Positions 32,412-40,722 of a DNA stretch of 41,464 bases are shown here, piece after piece. The notes beneath the pieces were generated by a model that saw nothing but the letters and a program-made list of their open reading frames with translations, had not been told where the DNA came from and made no database searches. Numbering within the stretch: the first letter of the stretch is position 1; every line of letters begins with the position of its first letter. This stretch comes from Hydrogenophaga sp. Its GTDB lineage: Bacteria > Pseudomonadota > Gammaproteobacteria > Burkholderiales > Burkholderiaceae_C. Made by a program: the position numbers and the translations under genes. The stretch spans positions 1 through 41,464 of the forward strand of contig NZ_JAUSOO010000153.1 of assembly GCF_030656115.1 (NCBI RefSeq). The letters are read 5' to 3'.

Positions 32412-33998
32412 TCAGTGTCGGAAGTGGCGCACGCCGCTGTACACCATCACCACACCACGCTCGTTGGCCGCGTCGATCACCTCCTGATCGCGCATCGAGC
32501 CACCGGGCTGGATGACGCAGCTTGCACCCGCGTCCACCACCACATCCAGACCGTCGCGGAACGGGAAGAAGGCGTCGCTCGCCACCGCAGTGCCTTGCAG
32601 TGACAGGTTGGCATGACCGGCCTTGATGCTGGCGATGCGGGCCGAATCGAGGCGGCTCATCTGGCCAGCGCCCACGCCCATGGTCATGCCGTCCTTGCAG
32701 AACACAATGGCGTTGCTCTTCACGAACTTCGCCACCTTCCACGCGAACAGCAGGTCTTCCAGTTGTTGTTCGGTCGGCTGCAGCCGGGTCACGACCTTCA
32801 GATCGGCGCGCTGCAGCACGTGGTTGTCGGCGCTCTGCATCAGCAGGCCCGAGCCGATGCGCTTCACATCGGTGAGGTTCAGGCCCTTGTCCCACGCGGT
32901 GGGGCCACCCGGCGGCAGCGCAATCTCAAGCACGCGCACATTGGCCTTGGCCTTGAAGACCTCCAGCGCTTCGGGCGTGTAACCCGGTGCCATGAGCACC
33001 TCGACGAACTGCTTGCTGATGGCCTGGGCCCCGGCACCGTCGAGCACGCGGTTGCACGCGATGATGCCGCCGAAGGCGCTGGTCGGGTCGGTCTGGAAGG
33101 CTTTGCTGTAGGCCTCCAGCGCATCTTTGCCCACGGCCACGCCGCAGGGGTTGGCGTGTTTCACGATCACGCACGCGGGCACGTCGAAGCTCTTGACGCA
33201 TTCCCAGGCGGCGTCGGCGTCGGCGATGTTGTTGTAGCTCAGCTCCTTGCCCTGCAGCTGTTTCGCAGTGACCAGCGAACCGGGCGCGGGGTACAGGTCG
33301 CGGTAGAAGGCGGCGGTCTGGTGCGGGTTCTCGCCGTAGCGCAGGTCCTGCAGCTTGACGAAACGGCCGTTGGCCTGGCCGGGGTACTCGGCGCGTTTCG
33401 GCACGCTGGCACCCTCTTCAAACTGAATCGACGAGAGGTAATCGCTGATCGCGCCGTCGTACTGGCTGATGCGGTTGAACGCGGCGACCGACAGGGCGAA
33501 GCGCGTCTTGTCGCTCAGCTTGCCGCTGGCTTTCAGCTCGTCGATCACGGCGGGGTACTGGGCCGCGTCGGTCAGCACCGCCACGTCTTTCCAGTTCTTG
33601 GCCGCGCTGCGCACCATGGCCGGGCCGCCGATGTCGATGTTCTCGATCGCGTCTTCCAGCGTGCAGCCGGCCTTGGCCACGGTGGCCTCAAACGGGTAGA
33701 GGTTGACGATCAGGATGTCGATGGTGTCGATGCCGTGCGTCTTCAAGGCAGCCATGTGCTCAGGCACATCGCGGCGCGCCAGCAGGCCGCCATGCACCTT
33801 GGGGTGCAGGGTCTTGACACGGCCATCGAGCATTTCAGGAAATGCCGTCACTTCAGCCACTTCGGTGACCGGCAAGCCGTTTTCAGCCAGCAGCTTGGCG
33901 GTACCACCGGTGGAAATGAGGGCCACACCCAGACCGTGCAGGGTCTGGGCCAGTTCGACGATGCCGGTTTTGTCAGAGACGGAGATGAGTGCGCGCAT
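32412..33998 (-). CDS. purH: Bifunctional AICAR transformylase / IMP cyclohydrolase
   Basis: This two-domain enzyme of 528 residues catalyses the last two steps of IMP synthesis. The N-terminal methylglyoxal-synthase-like cyclohydrolase domain starts [16 protein letters not shown] and has [11 protein letters not shown] and [15 protein letters not shown]. The C-terminal transformylase domain has [34 protein letters not shown] and [11 protein letters not shown]. The length and both active-site regions are normal. It lies 63 bases after fis in the dusB-fis-purH block, an arrangement common in Burkholderiales. Confidence 0.97.
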   Translation of the reverse strand: MRALISVSDKTGIVELAQTLHGLGVALISTGGTAKLLAENGLPVTEVAEVTAFPEMLDGRVKTLHPKVHGGLLARRDVPEHMAALKTHGIDTIDILIVNLYPFEATVAKAGCTLEDAIENIDIGGPAMVRSAAKNWKDVAVLTDAAQYPAVIDELKASGKLSDKTRFALSVAAFNRISQYDGAISDYLSSIQFEEGASVPKRAEYPGQANGRFVKLQDLRYGENPHQTAAFYRDLYPAPGSLVTAKQLQGKELSYNNIADADAAWECVKSFDVPACVIVKHANPCGVAVGKDALEAYSKAFQTDPTSAFGGIIACNRVLDGAGAQAISKQFVEVLMAPGYTPEALEVFKAKANVRVLEIALPPGGPTAWDKGLNLTDVKRIGSGLLMQSADNHVLQRADLKVVTRLQPTEQQLEDLLFAWKVAKFVKSNAIVFCKDGMTMGVGAGQMSRLDSARIASIKAGHANLSLQGTAVASDAFFPFRDGLDVVVDAGASCVIQPGGSMRDQEVIDAANERGVVMVYSGVRHFRH

Positions 33999-34061
33999 GG
34001 GATGGTTCAGCGTTAAGGAAAAAGGTAGGGCCAGAAGAAGACCGCAGCAAAGTGCCGGGCT

Positions 34062-34298
34062 TCACAGCAGATGGTGTTCGAGCAGTTTTTTGCGCAACGT
34101 GTTGCGGTTCAGGCCGAGCCATTGGGCGGCACGGGACTGGTTGTTTTGGGCCTGTTCCATCACCACTTCGAGCAGCGGCTTTTCGACCGCCTTGACCAGC
34201 ATGTCGTGCAGGCCGGCCGGGTCGGTGCCGTTGAGATCGCGAAAGTAATCTTCCAGGCTAGCACGAACACAGTCGTGCAGGTTGTTGTGGGAGCTCAT
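34062..34298 (-). CDS. fis: Fis-family nucleoid-associated protein
   Basis: The protein has 78 residues. The C-terminal half is the Fis helix-turn-helix (LEVVMEQAQNNQSRAAQWLG and NRNTLRKKL), nearly the same as in gammaproteobacterial Fis. The N-terminal arm is shorter than in the 98-residue E. coli protein, as is normal in betaproteobacteria. The ATG at 34298 overlaps the dusB stop (ATGA), the same coupling seen in E. coli dusB-fis. It would bend DNA and modulate transcription and recombination during fast growth. Confidence 0.95.
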   Translation of the reverse strand: MSSHNNLHDCVRASLEDYFRDLNGTDPAGLHDMLVKAVEKPLLEVVMEQAQNNQSRAAQWLGLNRNTLRKKLLEHHLL

Positions 34299-35335
34299 GC
34301 GGCCAGTTTCCAGTTGTCTTCTCGGGTCGTGTCTTGTTCGGGCCGGGCGCAGGCCCAGGCATCGAGGTGCTCGCGCACGCAGTCCAGCTGCGCCTGCGCT
34401 GTGGTCAGGGTGTTGATCTGTGCGCGGAACAACGCAGCAGCACCCATGGGCAAAGGCAGCGCTTGCGCGTACCAGCCCAGGTGCTTGCGGGCGCTGCGCA
34501 CGCCGGTGAATTCGCCGTACAGGTGGTAGTGGTCTTCAAGATGGTCCAGCAGCCAGGTTTTCACCTCGGGCAGTTCGGGCGGGGGCAGGTGTTCGCCGGT
34601 GGCCAGAAAGTGGGCGATTTCACGAAAAATCCAGGGTCTGCCCTGCGCCGCGCGGCCCACCATGACGGCGTCAGCCCCGGTGCGGGCGAGCACCTCGCGG
34701 GCCTTTTCGGGACTGTCGATATCGCCGTTGGCCACCACCGGAATCTTCACCCGGCTCTTGATGTGGGCCACGGTGTCGTGTTCGGCCCAGCCTTTGTAAC
34801 CTTGTTCGCGGGTGCGGCCATGCACGGTGAGCATCTGCACGCCCGCCGACTCGGCGGCCAGCGCAATGGTCGGCGCATTCTTGCCTTGGGCAGACCAGCC
34901 GGTGCGCATTTTCAGCGTCACCGGCACGCCGTGTGGCGCACAGGCGTTCACCACGGCTTGCACGATCTCGATGGCCAGCGCTTCGTCTTGCATCAGGGCC
35001 GAACCGGCCCATTTGTTGCACACTTTCTTGGCCGGGCAGCCCATGTTGATGTCGATGATCTGGGCGCCGCGGTCGATGTTGTAGCGCGCGGCGTCGGCCA
35101 TCATTTGCGCGTCGGTGCCGGCGATCTGCACCGCGATCGGGCCGGGCTCGCCGCTGTGGTCGGCGCGGCGCGAGGTCTTCAGGCTGTCCTGCAAATCGGG
35201 GCGCGAGGTCACCATTTCGCTCACCGCATAGCCCGCGCCCAGCCGTTTGCAAAGTTTGCGAAACGGGCGGTCGGTCACGCCCGCCATGGGTGCGACAAAC
35301 AAAGCGTTGGGCAGGGTATACGGACCCAGTTGCAT
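34295..35335 (-). CDS. dusB: tRNA-dihydrouridine synthase B
   Basis: This FMN enzyme of 346 residues reduces specific tRNA uridines to dihydrouridine. The ATG at 35335 gives MQLGPYTLPNALFVAPMAGVTD, the normal beginning; the frame extends 11 codons further without support. Family segments are DINMGCPAKKV with the conserved Cys100, VTLKMRTGW, LTVHGRTREQGY, VVANGDIDSPE and ADAVMVGRAAQGRPW. It leads the dusB-fis-purH run and is divergent from a YqaA-type gene across about 147 bases. Confidence 0.95.
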   Translation of the reverse strand: MQLGPYTLPNALFVAPMAGVTDRPFRKLCKRLGAGYAVSEMVTSRPDLQDSLKTSRRADHSGEPGPIAVQIAGTDAQMMADAARYNIDRGAQIIDINMGCPAKKVCNKWAGSALMQDEALAIEIVQAVVNACAPHGVPVTLKMRTGWSAQGKNAPTIALAAESAGVQMLTVHGRTREQGYKGWAEHDTVAHIKSRVKIPVVANGDIDSPEKAREVLARTGADAVMVGRAAQGRPWIFREIAHFLATGEHLPPPELPEVKTWLLDHLEDHYHLYGEFTGVRSARKHLGWYAQALPLPMGAAALFRAQINTLTTAQAQLDCVREHLDAWACARPEQDTTREDNWKLAA

Positions 35336-35482
35336 GGTGATGGGAGAATGGTTGGTGCACAGCCGCACAGAACCCGGTCAAAGCGGGGGGAAAGGGATGG
35401 GCATTGTATCTGCCTGTTTTTTCAGCAGGCGATATGCTGTACCACGCCGTTCTTGACGCTCCCACCGCCCAACACTCCACCC

Positions 35483-35968
35483 ATGCCCGACTGGATCCTT
35501 TCCTTGTTGCAACTGCTGGCCTTGCCCGAGGTCGGCTTGAGCACCGTGTTTGTGGTGGCCTTCTTGTCGGCCACGCTGCTGCCCATGGGCTCCGAGCCGG
35601 CGGTGTTTGGGCTCATCAAGCTCAGTCCCGAACTGTTCTGGCCTGTCATTTTCGTGGCCACGGCCGGCAACACACTGGGCGGCGCGGTGAGCTGGGCCAT
35701 GGGTCTGGGCGCGCACAACGTGGTGGACAAAGCCAGCCACGGCCACACGCCGCACCCGCGTGCCCTGCGCTGGCTGGAGCGCTTTGGACCCAAGGCCTGC
35801 CTGCTGTCGTGGCTGCCGGTGGTGGGCGACCCGCTGTGCGCCGTGGCTGGTTGGCTCAAATTTCCGTTCTGGCCCTGCGTGGCCTACATGGCGGTGGGCA
35901 AGTTCGCCCGCTATCTCACCATGACGGCCGCCCTGCTCTGGGTGTTCCCTGGGGGACTCCCGTTCTGA
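35483..35968 (+). CDS. YqaA-type (DedA-like) membrane protein
   Basis: The protein has 161 residues with four or so hydrophobic helices: FVVAFLSATLLPMGSEPAVF near the start, VIFVATAGNTLGGAVSWAMG, WLPVVGDPLCAVAGWLKF and a final helix. The GNTLGG and GDPLCAVAGWL motifs belong to the YqaA/DedA (SNARE-associated) group, thought to move lipids across the inner membrane. The ATG at 35483 starts a normal-length YqaA. A much longer frame passes through here from within dusB on the opposite strand and is a shadow. It is followed by the MFS gene 60 bases on and may share its transcript. Confidence 0.85.
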   Translation: MPDWILSLLQLLALPEVGLSTVFVVAFLSATLLPMGSEPAVFGLIKLSPELFWPVIFVATAGNTLGGAVSWAMGLGAHNVVDKASHGHTPHPRALRWLERFGPKACLLSWLPVVGDPLCAVAGWLKFPFWPCVAYMAVGKFARYLTMTAALLWVFPGGLPF

Positions 35969-36028
35969 TGCCACCGGCGCTGCAGGGCGATACTTGAACG
36001 CTCTTCACCCTGTTCCCACCGCTCCCAC

Positions 36029-37207
36029 ATGACCCACCCCCAACGCGACGCCGCCCTGCCGCGCGCCCTCTGGGCGCTGATGATGGGCAATTTCGTCATC
36101 GGCACCGGCATCATGGTGGTGCCAGGCACGCTCAACGACATCAGCCAGTCGCTGGGCGTGTCCATTCCACAAGCCGGCCAGCTCATCACGGCGGGTGCAA
36201 TTCTGATGGGCCTGGGCGCGCCCACCTTTGCCACCCTGGTGGCCGGCTGGGACCGCCGGCGCCTGCTCACGCTCTCGCTGGTCTGGTACGCGCTGCTCAT
36301 GGGCATCTGTGCGCTGGCGCCCAGCTACACCGCCCTGCTGCCGCTGCGGGTGCTGGCGGTCATTTCGCCCGCCATCTTCACGCCGCAGGCCGCCGCCAGC
36401 ATCGGCCTGATGGTGTCGTCCGAACGCCGCGGGCGCGCCATCACGTTTGTCTTCATGGGCTGGTCGGTGGCGTCGGTCCTGGGCATGCCGCTGTCGGCCT
36501 GGATCGGCGGCGCCTTCGGCTGGCGCTGGGCCTTCGGCCTGGTGAGCCTGATGGCGGTGGTGAGCGCGGTCTGGGTCTGGCGCGCCATGCCCGACGGCAT
36601 CCGACCCGCCGCGCTGTCGCGCGACGCCTGGCGCCAGACCCTGGGCTCGGCACAGCTGATGCTCGCCCTGGGCGTGACCCTGCTCTCGGGTTTCGGACAG
36701 TTCATCCTGTTTTCGTATTTCGCGCCCTACCTGCAGCAGACGCTGGCCACCAGCGCCACCACGCTCTCGCTGCTGTTCCTGTGGTTCGGCGCCTTCGGCC
36801 TGGCGGGCACCCTGGGGCTCACGCGCTGGGTCGACCGCATGGGCGCACCGCGCGCGGTGTTGCTCACCCTGGGTCTGATGGCGCTGAGTCTGGCGATCTG
36901 GCCGTTGGGCCGACAAGGCCTGTGGGTCCAGGCGCTGGTGATGGTGCCCTGGGCACTGGGCTGCTTTGCCGCCAACTCGGCCCAGCAGGCGCGGCTGGTG
37001 CACCTCTCGCCGATCCTGGCACCGGCCACTGTGGCCCTCAACACCTCGGCCATCTACGCCGGCCAGGGTCTGGGGGCTGCGCTGGGCGGCCTGCTGATCG
37101 CGCAGGGCCACATGCTGAACCTGCACAGCGTGGGCCTGGCGCTCATGCTGCTGGCCATGGGCCTGAGCGTGTGGGCTCAGAAGCGCTCGGTGGGCAGCAG
37201 GTCTTGA
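36029..37207 (+). CDS. MFS transporter (drug:proton antiporter-like family)
   Basis: This inner-membrane transporter of 392 residues has about twelve hydrophobic helices. The first pair is separated by the segment GTGIMVVPGTLNDISQSLGVS, and the cytoplasmic loop after helix 2 reads LVAGWDRRRLL, a variant of MFS motif A (GxLaDrxGrr). Helix 5 has WSVASVLGMPLSAWIGG, resembling motif C, which is typical of exporters in the DHA1/AraJ group. The substrate is unknown. It converges on the AraC-family gene with a 19-base gap. A promoter seems shared with the YqaA gene rather than lying in front of this gene, but this is not certain. Confidence 0.9.
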   Translation: MTHPQRDAALPRALWALMMGNFVIGTGIMVVPGTLNDISQSLGVSIPQAGQLITAGAILMGLGAPTFATLVAGWDRRRLLTLSLVWYALLMGICALAPSYTALLPLRVLAVISPAIFTPQAAASIGLMVSSERRGRAITFVFMGWSVASVLGMPLSAWIGGAFGWRWAFGLVSLMAVVSAVWVWRAMPDGIRPAALSRDAWRQTLGSAQLMLALGVTLLSGFGQFILFSYFAPYLQQTLATSATTLSLLFLWFGAFGLAGTLGLTRWVDRMGAPRAVLLTLGLMALSLAIWPLGRQGLWVQALVMVPWALGCFAANSAQQARLVHLSPILAPATVALNTSAIYAGQGLGAALGGLLIAQGHMLNLHSVGLALMLLAMGLSVWAQKRSVGSRS

Positions 37208-37226
37208 TCTGCGCAGAATGGCGTCG

Positions 37227-38033
37227 TCAGCCGGCCTGACGGCAGTCCACAAAGGCCCTGGGAGCCAGCATCTCGGTGGGCAACAGATCGAAGTAGCGCC
37301 GGATCGCCCGGGACGCGTGCGACGCGTCGTAGAAGCCCCCGGCGCTGACCAGCTCCGTGGCGCTGTGCGGTTGCCCGCGCTGCTGTGCCTCGCACGCCCC
37401 GACGGCCACCAGATAAAGCCTGACCCACGACTGGTAGCTCGAAAGGGTCATGCCGACCTGTTGCCGAAACAGCTTGCGCACATGCTCGGCCGACAGGCCC
37501 AGTTCACGGGCCATGGTGGCCGGACTTGCCCTGCCCTCACCTCGCTGATGCAGGCGCTCACGCAAGCCGGCCAGCCGTGGGTCCATGCGAGTCGAACCAC
37601 CGCAAAGATCTGCCACTTCGGCCAGCACCCCGGCCACCCACCGCCCGGCCTGCGCGGCGTGCACTGCACCGCCGCACAGGTCTTCCAGGTCAACACCGTT
37701 GCGATGCATCAGGTCGGCATCTGGCCATGGCGCCACGCTGTCCTGCGCGCGCTGCTGCAGGCTGACGCCCACGTCGGACAAGGGGTCCACGTAGAGGAAG
37801 GCCATGGCGCTGCGCCCGGTCATGCAGCTCCAGGCCCCGCTGGCATGCAAGAGCACCGGCGCGCAGACCTCGCTGCCATTGCGCAGCGTCAGCGTGGCAG
37901 GGCGCAGCGGCGGCCCGAAAACCAGCGCCGGCGCAACGTTCTGGGACAGGTTGAACCGCAGATCCGGATCGGCATACAGAAGCCAGTCGTGGCCCAGATA
38001 GACCACCCCGGGAATGGCATGACTGCCCAGCAT
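37227..38033 (-). CDS. AraC-family transcriptional regulator
   Basis: The protein has 268 residues. The C-terminal 100 residues contain the paired helix-turn-helix of AraC proteins (MARELGLSAEHVRKLFRQQVG, then SYQSWVRLYLVAVGAC and GGFYDASHASRAIRRYF). The N-terminal part is a cupin-like region of unknown ligand (RFNLSQNVAPALVFGP, HASGAWSCMTG). It is divergent from the tannase-family gene across 144 bases, which makes that gene its most probable target, and convergent with the MFS gene. Activators of this family often respond to an aromatic or sugar substrate of the linked enzyme. Confidence 0.9.
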   Translation of the reverse strand: MLGSHAIPGVVYLGHDWLLYADPDLRFNLSQNVAPALVFGPPLRPATLTLRNGSEVCAPVLLHASGAWSCMTGRSAMAFLYVDPLSDVGVSLQQRAQDSVAPWPDADLMHRNGVDLEDLCGGAVHAAQAGRWVAGVLAEVADLCGGSTRMDPRLAGLRERLHQRGEGRASPATMARELGLSAEHVRKLFRQQVGMTLSSYQSWVRLYLVAVGACEAQQRGQPHSATELVSAGGFYDASHASRAIRRYFDLLPTEMLAPRAFVDCRQAG

Positions 38034-38177
38034 TGGTGATTACCCCCGGTTCCCCGTGGCGTACAAGACGCCGGAATCTTCTCTTCCTAGCATGGGCCAC
38101 GTTCGTCGCATCAGGCCAGATGCCTTGACCGGCCCGGTGGTGCGCGAGCGGTCCCCTCTTTGCAAGGAAGTACATTG

Positions 38178-39860
38178 ATGAAACACCCATCCAGCATAAA
38201 CCCAGCCCTGCCCCAAGGGGTCCGCGCCCGGGCTCTGACCGGCTCTCTGCTCGGCACCCTCCTGCTCGCCGCCTGCGGCGGGAGCGACACGCCGCCACCC
38301 CCCTCATCCCGGCCGCTCGCCCAATCGTGCGCGGCGTATGTGCCCAGCAACCTGCCAGTCAATGCCACCTTCCTGCGCACCGAGCTGCGGGAAACCCAGA
38401 CCGTGACAGAAACGCACTATGCCACCGGGGAGCCCATCACCATGCCCAGGGCCTGCATCGTGCGGGGCACCATCGCGTCCGGCCCCGGCTCCACCATCCA
38501 CTGGGCCGTGGAGCTGCCCGAGGGCGCCGACTGGAACGGCAAGACCATGACGCTGGGTGGCGGCGGCTTCGACGGCTTCATGCCCACCGACGACCCGTGG
38601 CACGTGAAGTACGTGCAGAGCGATGCGGCGTTGTCGTTCGTGCGCATCAGCTCCGACTCGGGCCACCAGACGGAAGACTTTGCCTGGGCCACGGACCCTG
38701 TCGCCCTGCAAAACCACGCCGACGAAGCCAACCACCTGGCCTTGCAGGTGGGCACGCACATCGCCACCCAGTTCTACGGCAAGGCCCCCACGCGCCGCTA
38801 CATGGTCGGCCACTCCAATGGCGGGCGTTCGGGCCTGATCGCAGCCGACCGCTACCCCAACGACTACGACGGCGTGCTGGCCATGGCCCCGGCCATCAGC
38901 CAGCAGGCGCATCAGGTGAACATGGGAGGATTCAACCGCTGGATCTATGGTCGCCACGCGGACGGCAACCCGGACACCAGCCTGCCCGCGCAAGCCAACT
39001 GGATCAGCCCCGGCAAGTCGGCCCTGTACGCCGCCGCCGAGATCGCGGCCTGCGACGCGCTGGACGGACTGACCGACGGCATCATCGGCAACGTCGAGGC
39101 CTGCACCTACGTGCCCACCGACCTGCAGTGCGCGGACGATGTCGCAGGCGCCCAGGACGACAGCTGTCTCACCACGGGCCAGATCGAAGCCATTCGCCTG
39201 AACTACGCCGACAAGACCGTGCCCCTCACCCTGGCCAACGGCATGACCGGCTATGAACGCTACGGACGCGGTGGCGCCGCCACCGGCGACTGGCAGGTTT
39301 ACGCCTTCGGCTTCGAGTACGACGGCGGCTTCCTGAGCAAGGGCTTCAGCTACATCGCACCGACCTCTGTCATCCAGGCCCTGACGGGTTCCGAGTCAGC
39401 CGACTCGATGAACCACGACCCGCTGGGCATGGCCACGCAATGGCAGGCCCTGGCCAACACCATGGAGCCTTCCACCGACCTGGTCAACTTCGGCCAGCGC
39501 AGCAAACTGCTGGTCTGGTACGGCATGGCCGACACCTGCGTCTCGGTCTACCGCACCGCCGCCTATCTGGACCAGGTGCGTCAGACCAGCGGCAGCGCCG
39601 CCTTCGACCGCTTCGCGCGTTTTGTCACCTCGCCGGGTGTGGGGCACGACCTGACCGGCCCGGGGGCGGCCAAGGCCGACCTGATCACCGCACTGGTGGA
39701 TTGGGTGGAAAAAGACGTCGCACCCGACCAGCTGGTGGCGACCGGCTCCTCCGACGCTGGCACGTTCGAGCGGCCGCTGTGCCCCTTCCCCAGCTTCCCC
39801 AAATACACAGGCAGCGGCGACACCAGCAAGGCCACCAGCTTCACCTGCTCGGTCAGCTGA
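38178..39860 (+). CDS. Tannase/feruloyl-esterase-family lipoprotein esterase
   Basis: The predicted lipoprotein has 560 residues. The start at 38178 follows an AAGGAAG site. The lipobox LLAAC gives Cys33 as the lipid anchor, and a Pro/Ser linker follows. The alpha/beta-hydrolase fold carries the nucleophile elbow GHSNGGR (Ser213), a lid with the calcium-loop-like DALDGLTDGIIGN (293-305), and probable Asp452 (GMADTC) and His490 (GVGHD). In typical tannases, feruloyl esterases and MHETase the nucleophile is preceded by Cys and the histidine followed by Cys (CS-D-HC); here they are His212 and Asp491, so that disulfide is absent. The AraC regulator is divergent. Ester hydrolysis in the envelope is likely; the substrate is unknown. 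Confidence 0.85.
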   Translation: MKHPSSINPALPQGVRARALTGSLLGTLLLAACGGSDTPPPPSSRPLAQSCAAYVPSNLPVNATFLRTELRETQTVTETHYATGEPITMPRACIVRGTIASGPGSTIHWAVELPEGADWNGKTMTLGGGGFDGFMPTDDPWHVKYVQSDAALSFVRISSDSGHQTEDFAWATDPVALQNHADEANHLALQVGTHIATQFYGKAPTRRYMVGHSNGGRSGLIAADRYPNDYDGVLAMAPAISQQAHQVNMGGFNRWIYGRHADGNPDTSLPAQANWISPGKSALYAAAEIAACDALDGLTDGIIGNVEACTYVPTDLQCADDVAGAQDDSCLTTGQIEAIRLNYADKTVPLTLANGMTGYERYGRGGAATGDWQVYAFGFEYDGGFLSKGFSYIAPTSVIQALTGSESADSMNHDPLGMATQWQALANTMEPSTDLVNFGQRSKLLVWYGMADTCVSVYRTAAYLDQVRQTSGSAAFDRFARFVTSPGVGHDLTGPGAAKADLITALVDWVEKDVAPDQLVATGSSDAGTFERPLCPFPSFPKYTGSGDTSKATSFTCSVS

Positions 39861-39889
39861 GACTGCCGACGCGCAAGCACTCGGCATGA

Positions 39890-39910
39890 GGCACCCCACC
39901 CGGGGATGCC
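39890..39910. terminator. Possible hairpin between convergent esterase and pseudouridine-synthase-like genes
   Basis: GGCACCCC and GGGGATGCC pair as eight base pairs with one bulged A around a four-base loop, 29 bases after the esterase stop. No T-tract is present. It is the only structured element I see in this 86-base gap. Confidence 0.35.
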
Positions 39911-39946
39911 CCGTGCCGGGCCACCGCGAGCGCCCCCTGACCAGAA

Positions 39947-40720
39947 TCAGAAGCGCTCGTAGCCCAGCAGGTAGCGCCACTCGCCCACGGGCAGACCGGC
40001 CAGAGAAATGCGGCCCAGCCGCAAGCGGCGCAAGGCGGTGAGCTGCAGGCCCGCGCGCTCGCACAGGTGCGCCACCTGGCCTGGCCGGTTGCCTTTGATC
40101 GCCAGGCGCAAGCGCAGCTCGCTCTGCCAGCTGGCACGCGCCGAAGGCACGGCCCAGCCGTCAAAGAACAGGGCTTTGCCCAGCGAGCGGAGCACCGCCT
40201 CGCGGCGGGCGTCGTCTTCCAAATCCGGATCGGCCGCCACCTCGGCCAGCCACTCGTGCTCCAGCTGCGCTGCGTCGTCCGTCATCTTGCGTGCCACGCC
40301 CGGGTTCTGGGTGAACACCATCAGGCCGCTGGCCTTGGTGCCCAGCGGCGCCACGGGCAGCAGCTTGTGCAGGTGCGCCTTGAGCGGGCGCACACCCGAG
40401 CGGTCGCCCTTGAAGCGGTTGCTGTCGGTGAACCATTTGGCGGCCAGCGCGTCGGGCAGCAGCGGTTCGTCGGGCAGTACCCGGTTGGCCGGCTTGTGCC
40501 AGATCAGCGTGATCGACTCCAGTGGCTCCATCTTGGCCTTGGGGTCCAGCGCCACCGTCTGGTCGTCGCGAACCCGCTCCATCGGTTCTTCCACCACCAC
40601 GCCGTCCACCCGCACCCAGCCCCCGGCGATGTAGTTTTCGGCGTCGCTGCGCGAACAGGGCAGCTGCGCCGCCAGGCGCTTGGACAGGCGTTGGGCTTCG
40701 GGCCGCTGGGCGTGGGTCAT
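39947..40720 (-). CDS. RsuA/RluB-like pseudouridine synthase homologue lacking the catalytic Asp
   Basis: The protein has 257 residues. The N-terminal S4 RNA-binding domain is recognisable (RLSKRLAAQLPCSRSDAENYIAGGWVRVDG), followed by a pseudouridine-synthase-like fold (ITLIWHKPANRV). At the motif where active enzymes read GRLDxxTxGL, this protein has PVAPLGTKASGLMVF: the Arg-Leu-Asp triplet is replaced by Pro-Leu-Gly (residues 125-127), so the nucleophilic aspartate is missing. The C-terminal tail (HLCERAGLQLTALRRLRLG) is typical of RsuA-like proteins that discriminate substrates. It starts two bases after the ychF stop. It may bind RNA without modifying it, or use a different residue. A sequencing error is unlikely, since the frame is intact. 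Confidence 0.8.
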   Translation of the reverse strand: MTHAQRPEAQRLSKRLAAQLPCSRSDAENYIAGGWVRVDGVVVEEPMERVRDDQTVALDPKAKMEPLESITLIWHKPANRVLPDEPLLPDALAAKWFTDSNRFKGDRSGVRPLKAHLHKLLPVAPLGTKASGLMVFTQNPGVARKMTDDAAQLEHEWLAEVAADPDLEDDARREAVLRSLGKALFFDGWAVPSARASWQSELRLRLAIKGNRPGQVAHLCERAGLQLTALRRLRLGRISLAGLPVGEWRYLLGYERF

Positions 40721-40722
40721 GC

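Noticed and set aside
34334..35482. Very long plus-strand open frame (to 35968) opposite dusB
   Set aside because: Only its last part (35483-35968) has membrane-protein character. The rest mirrors dusB, has no family match and has a histidine/glycine-rich shadow composition typical of high-GC antisense frames.
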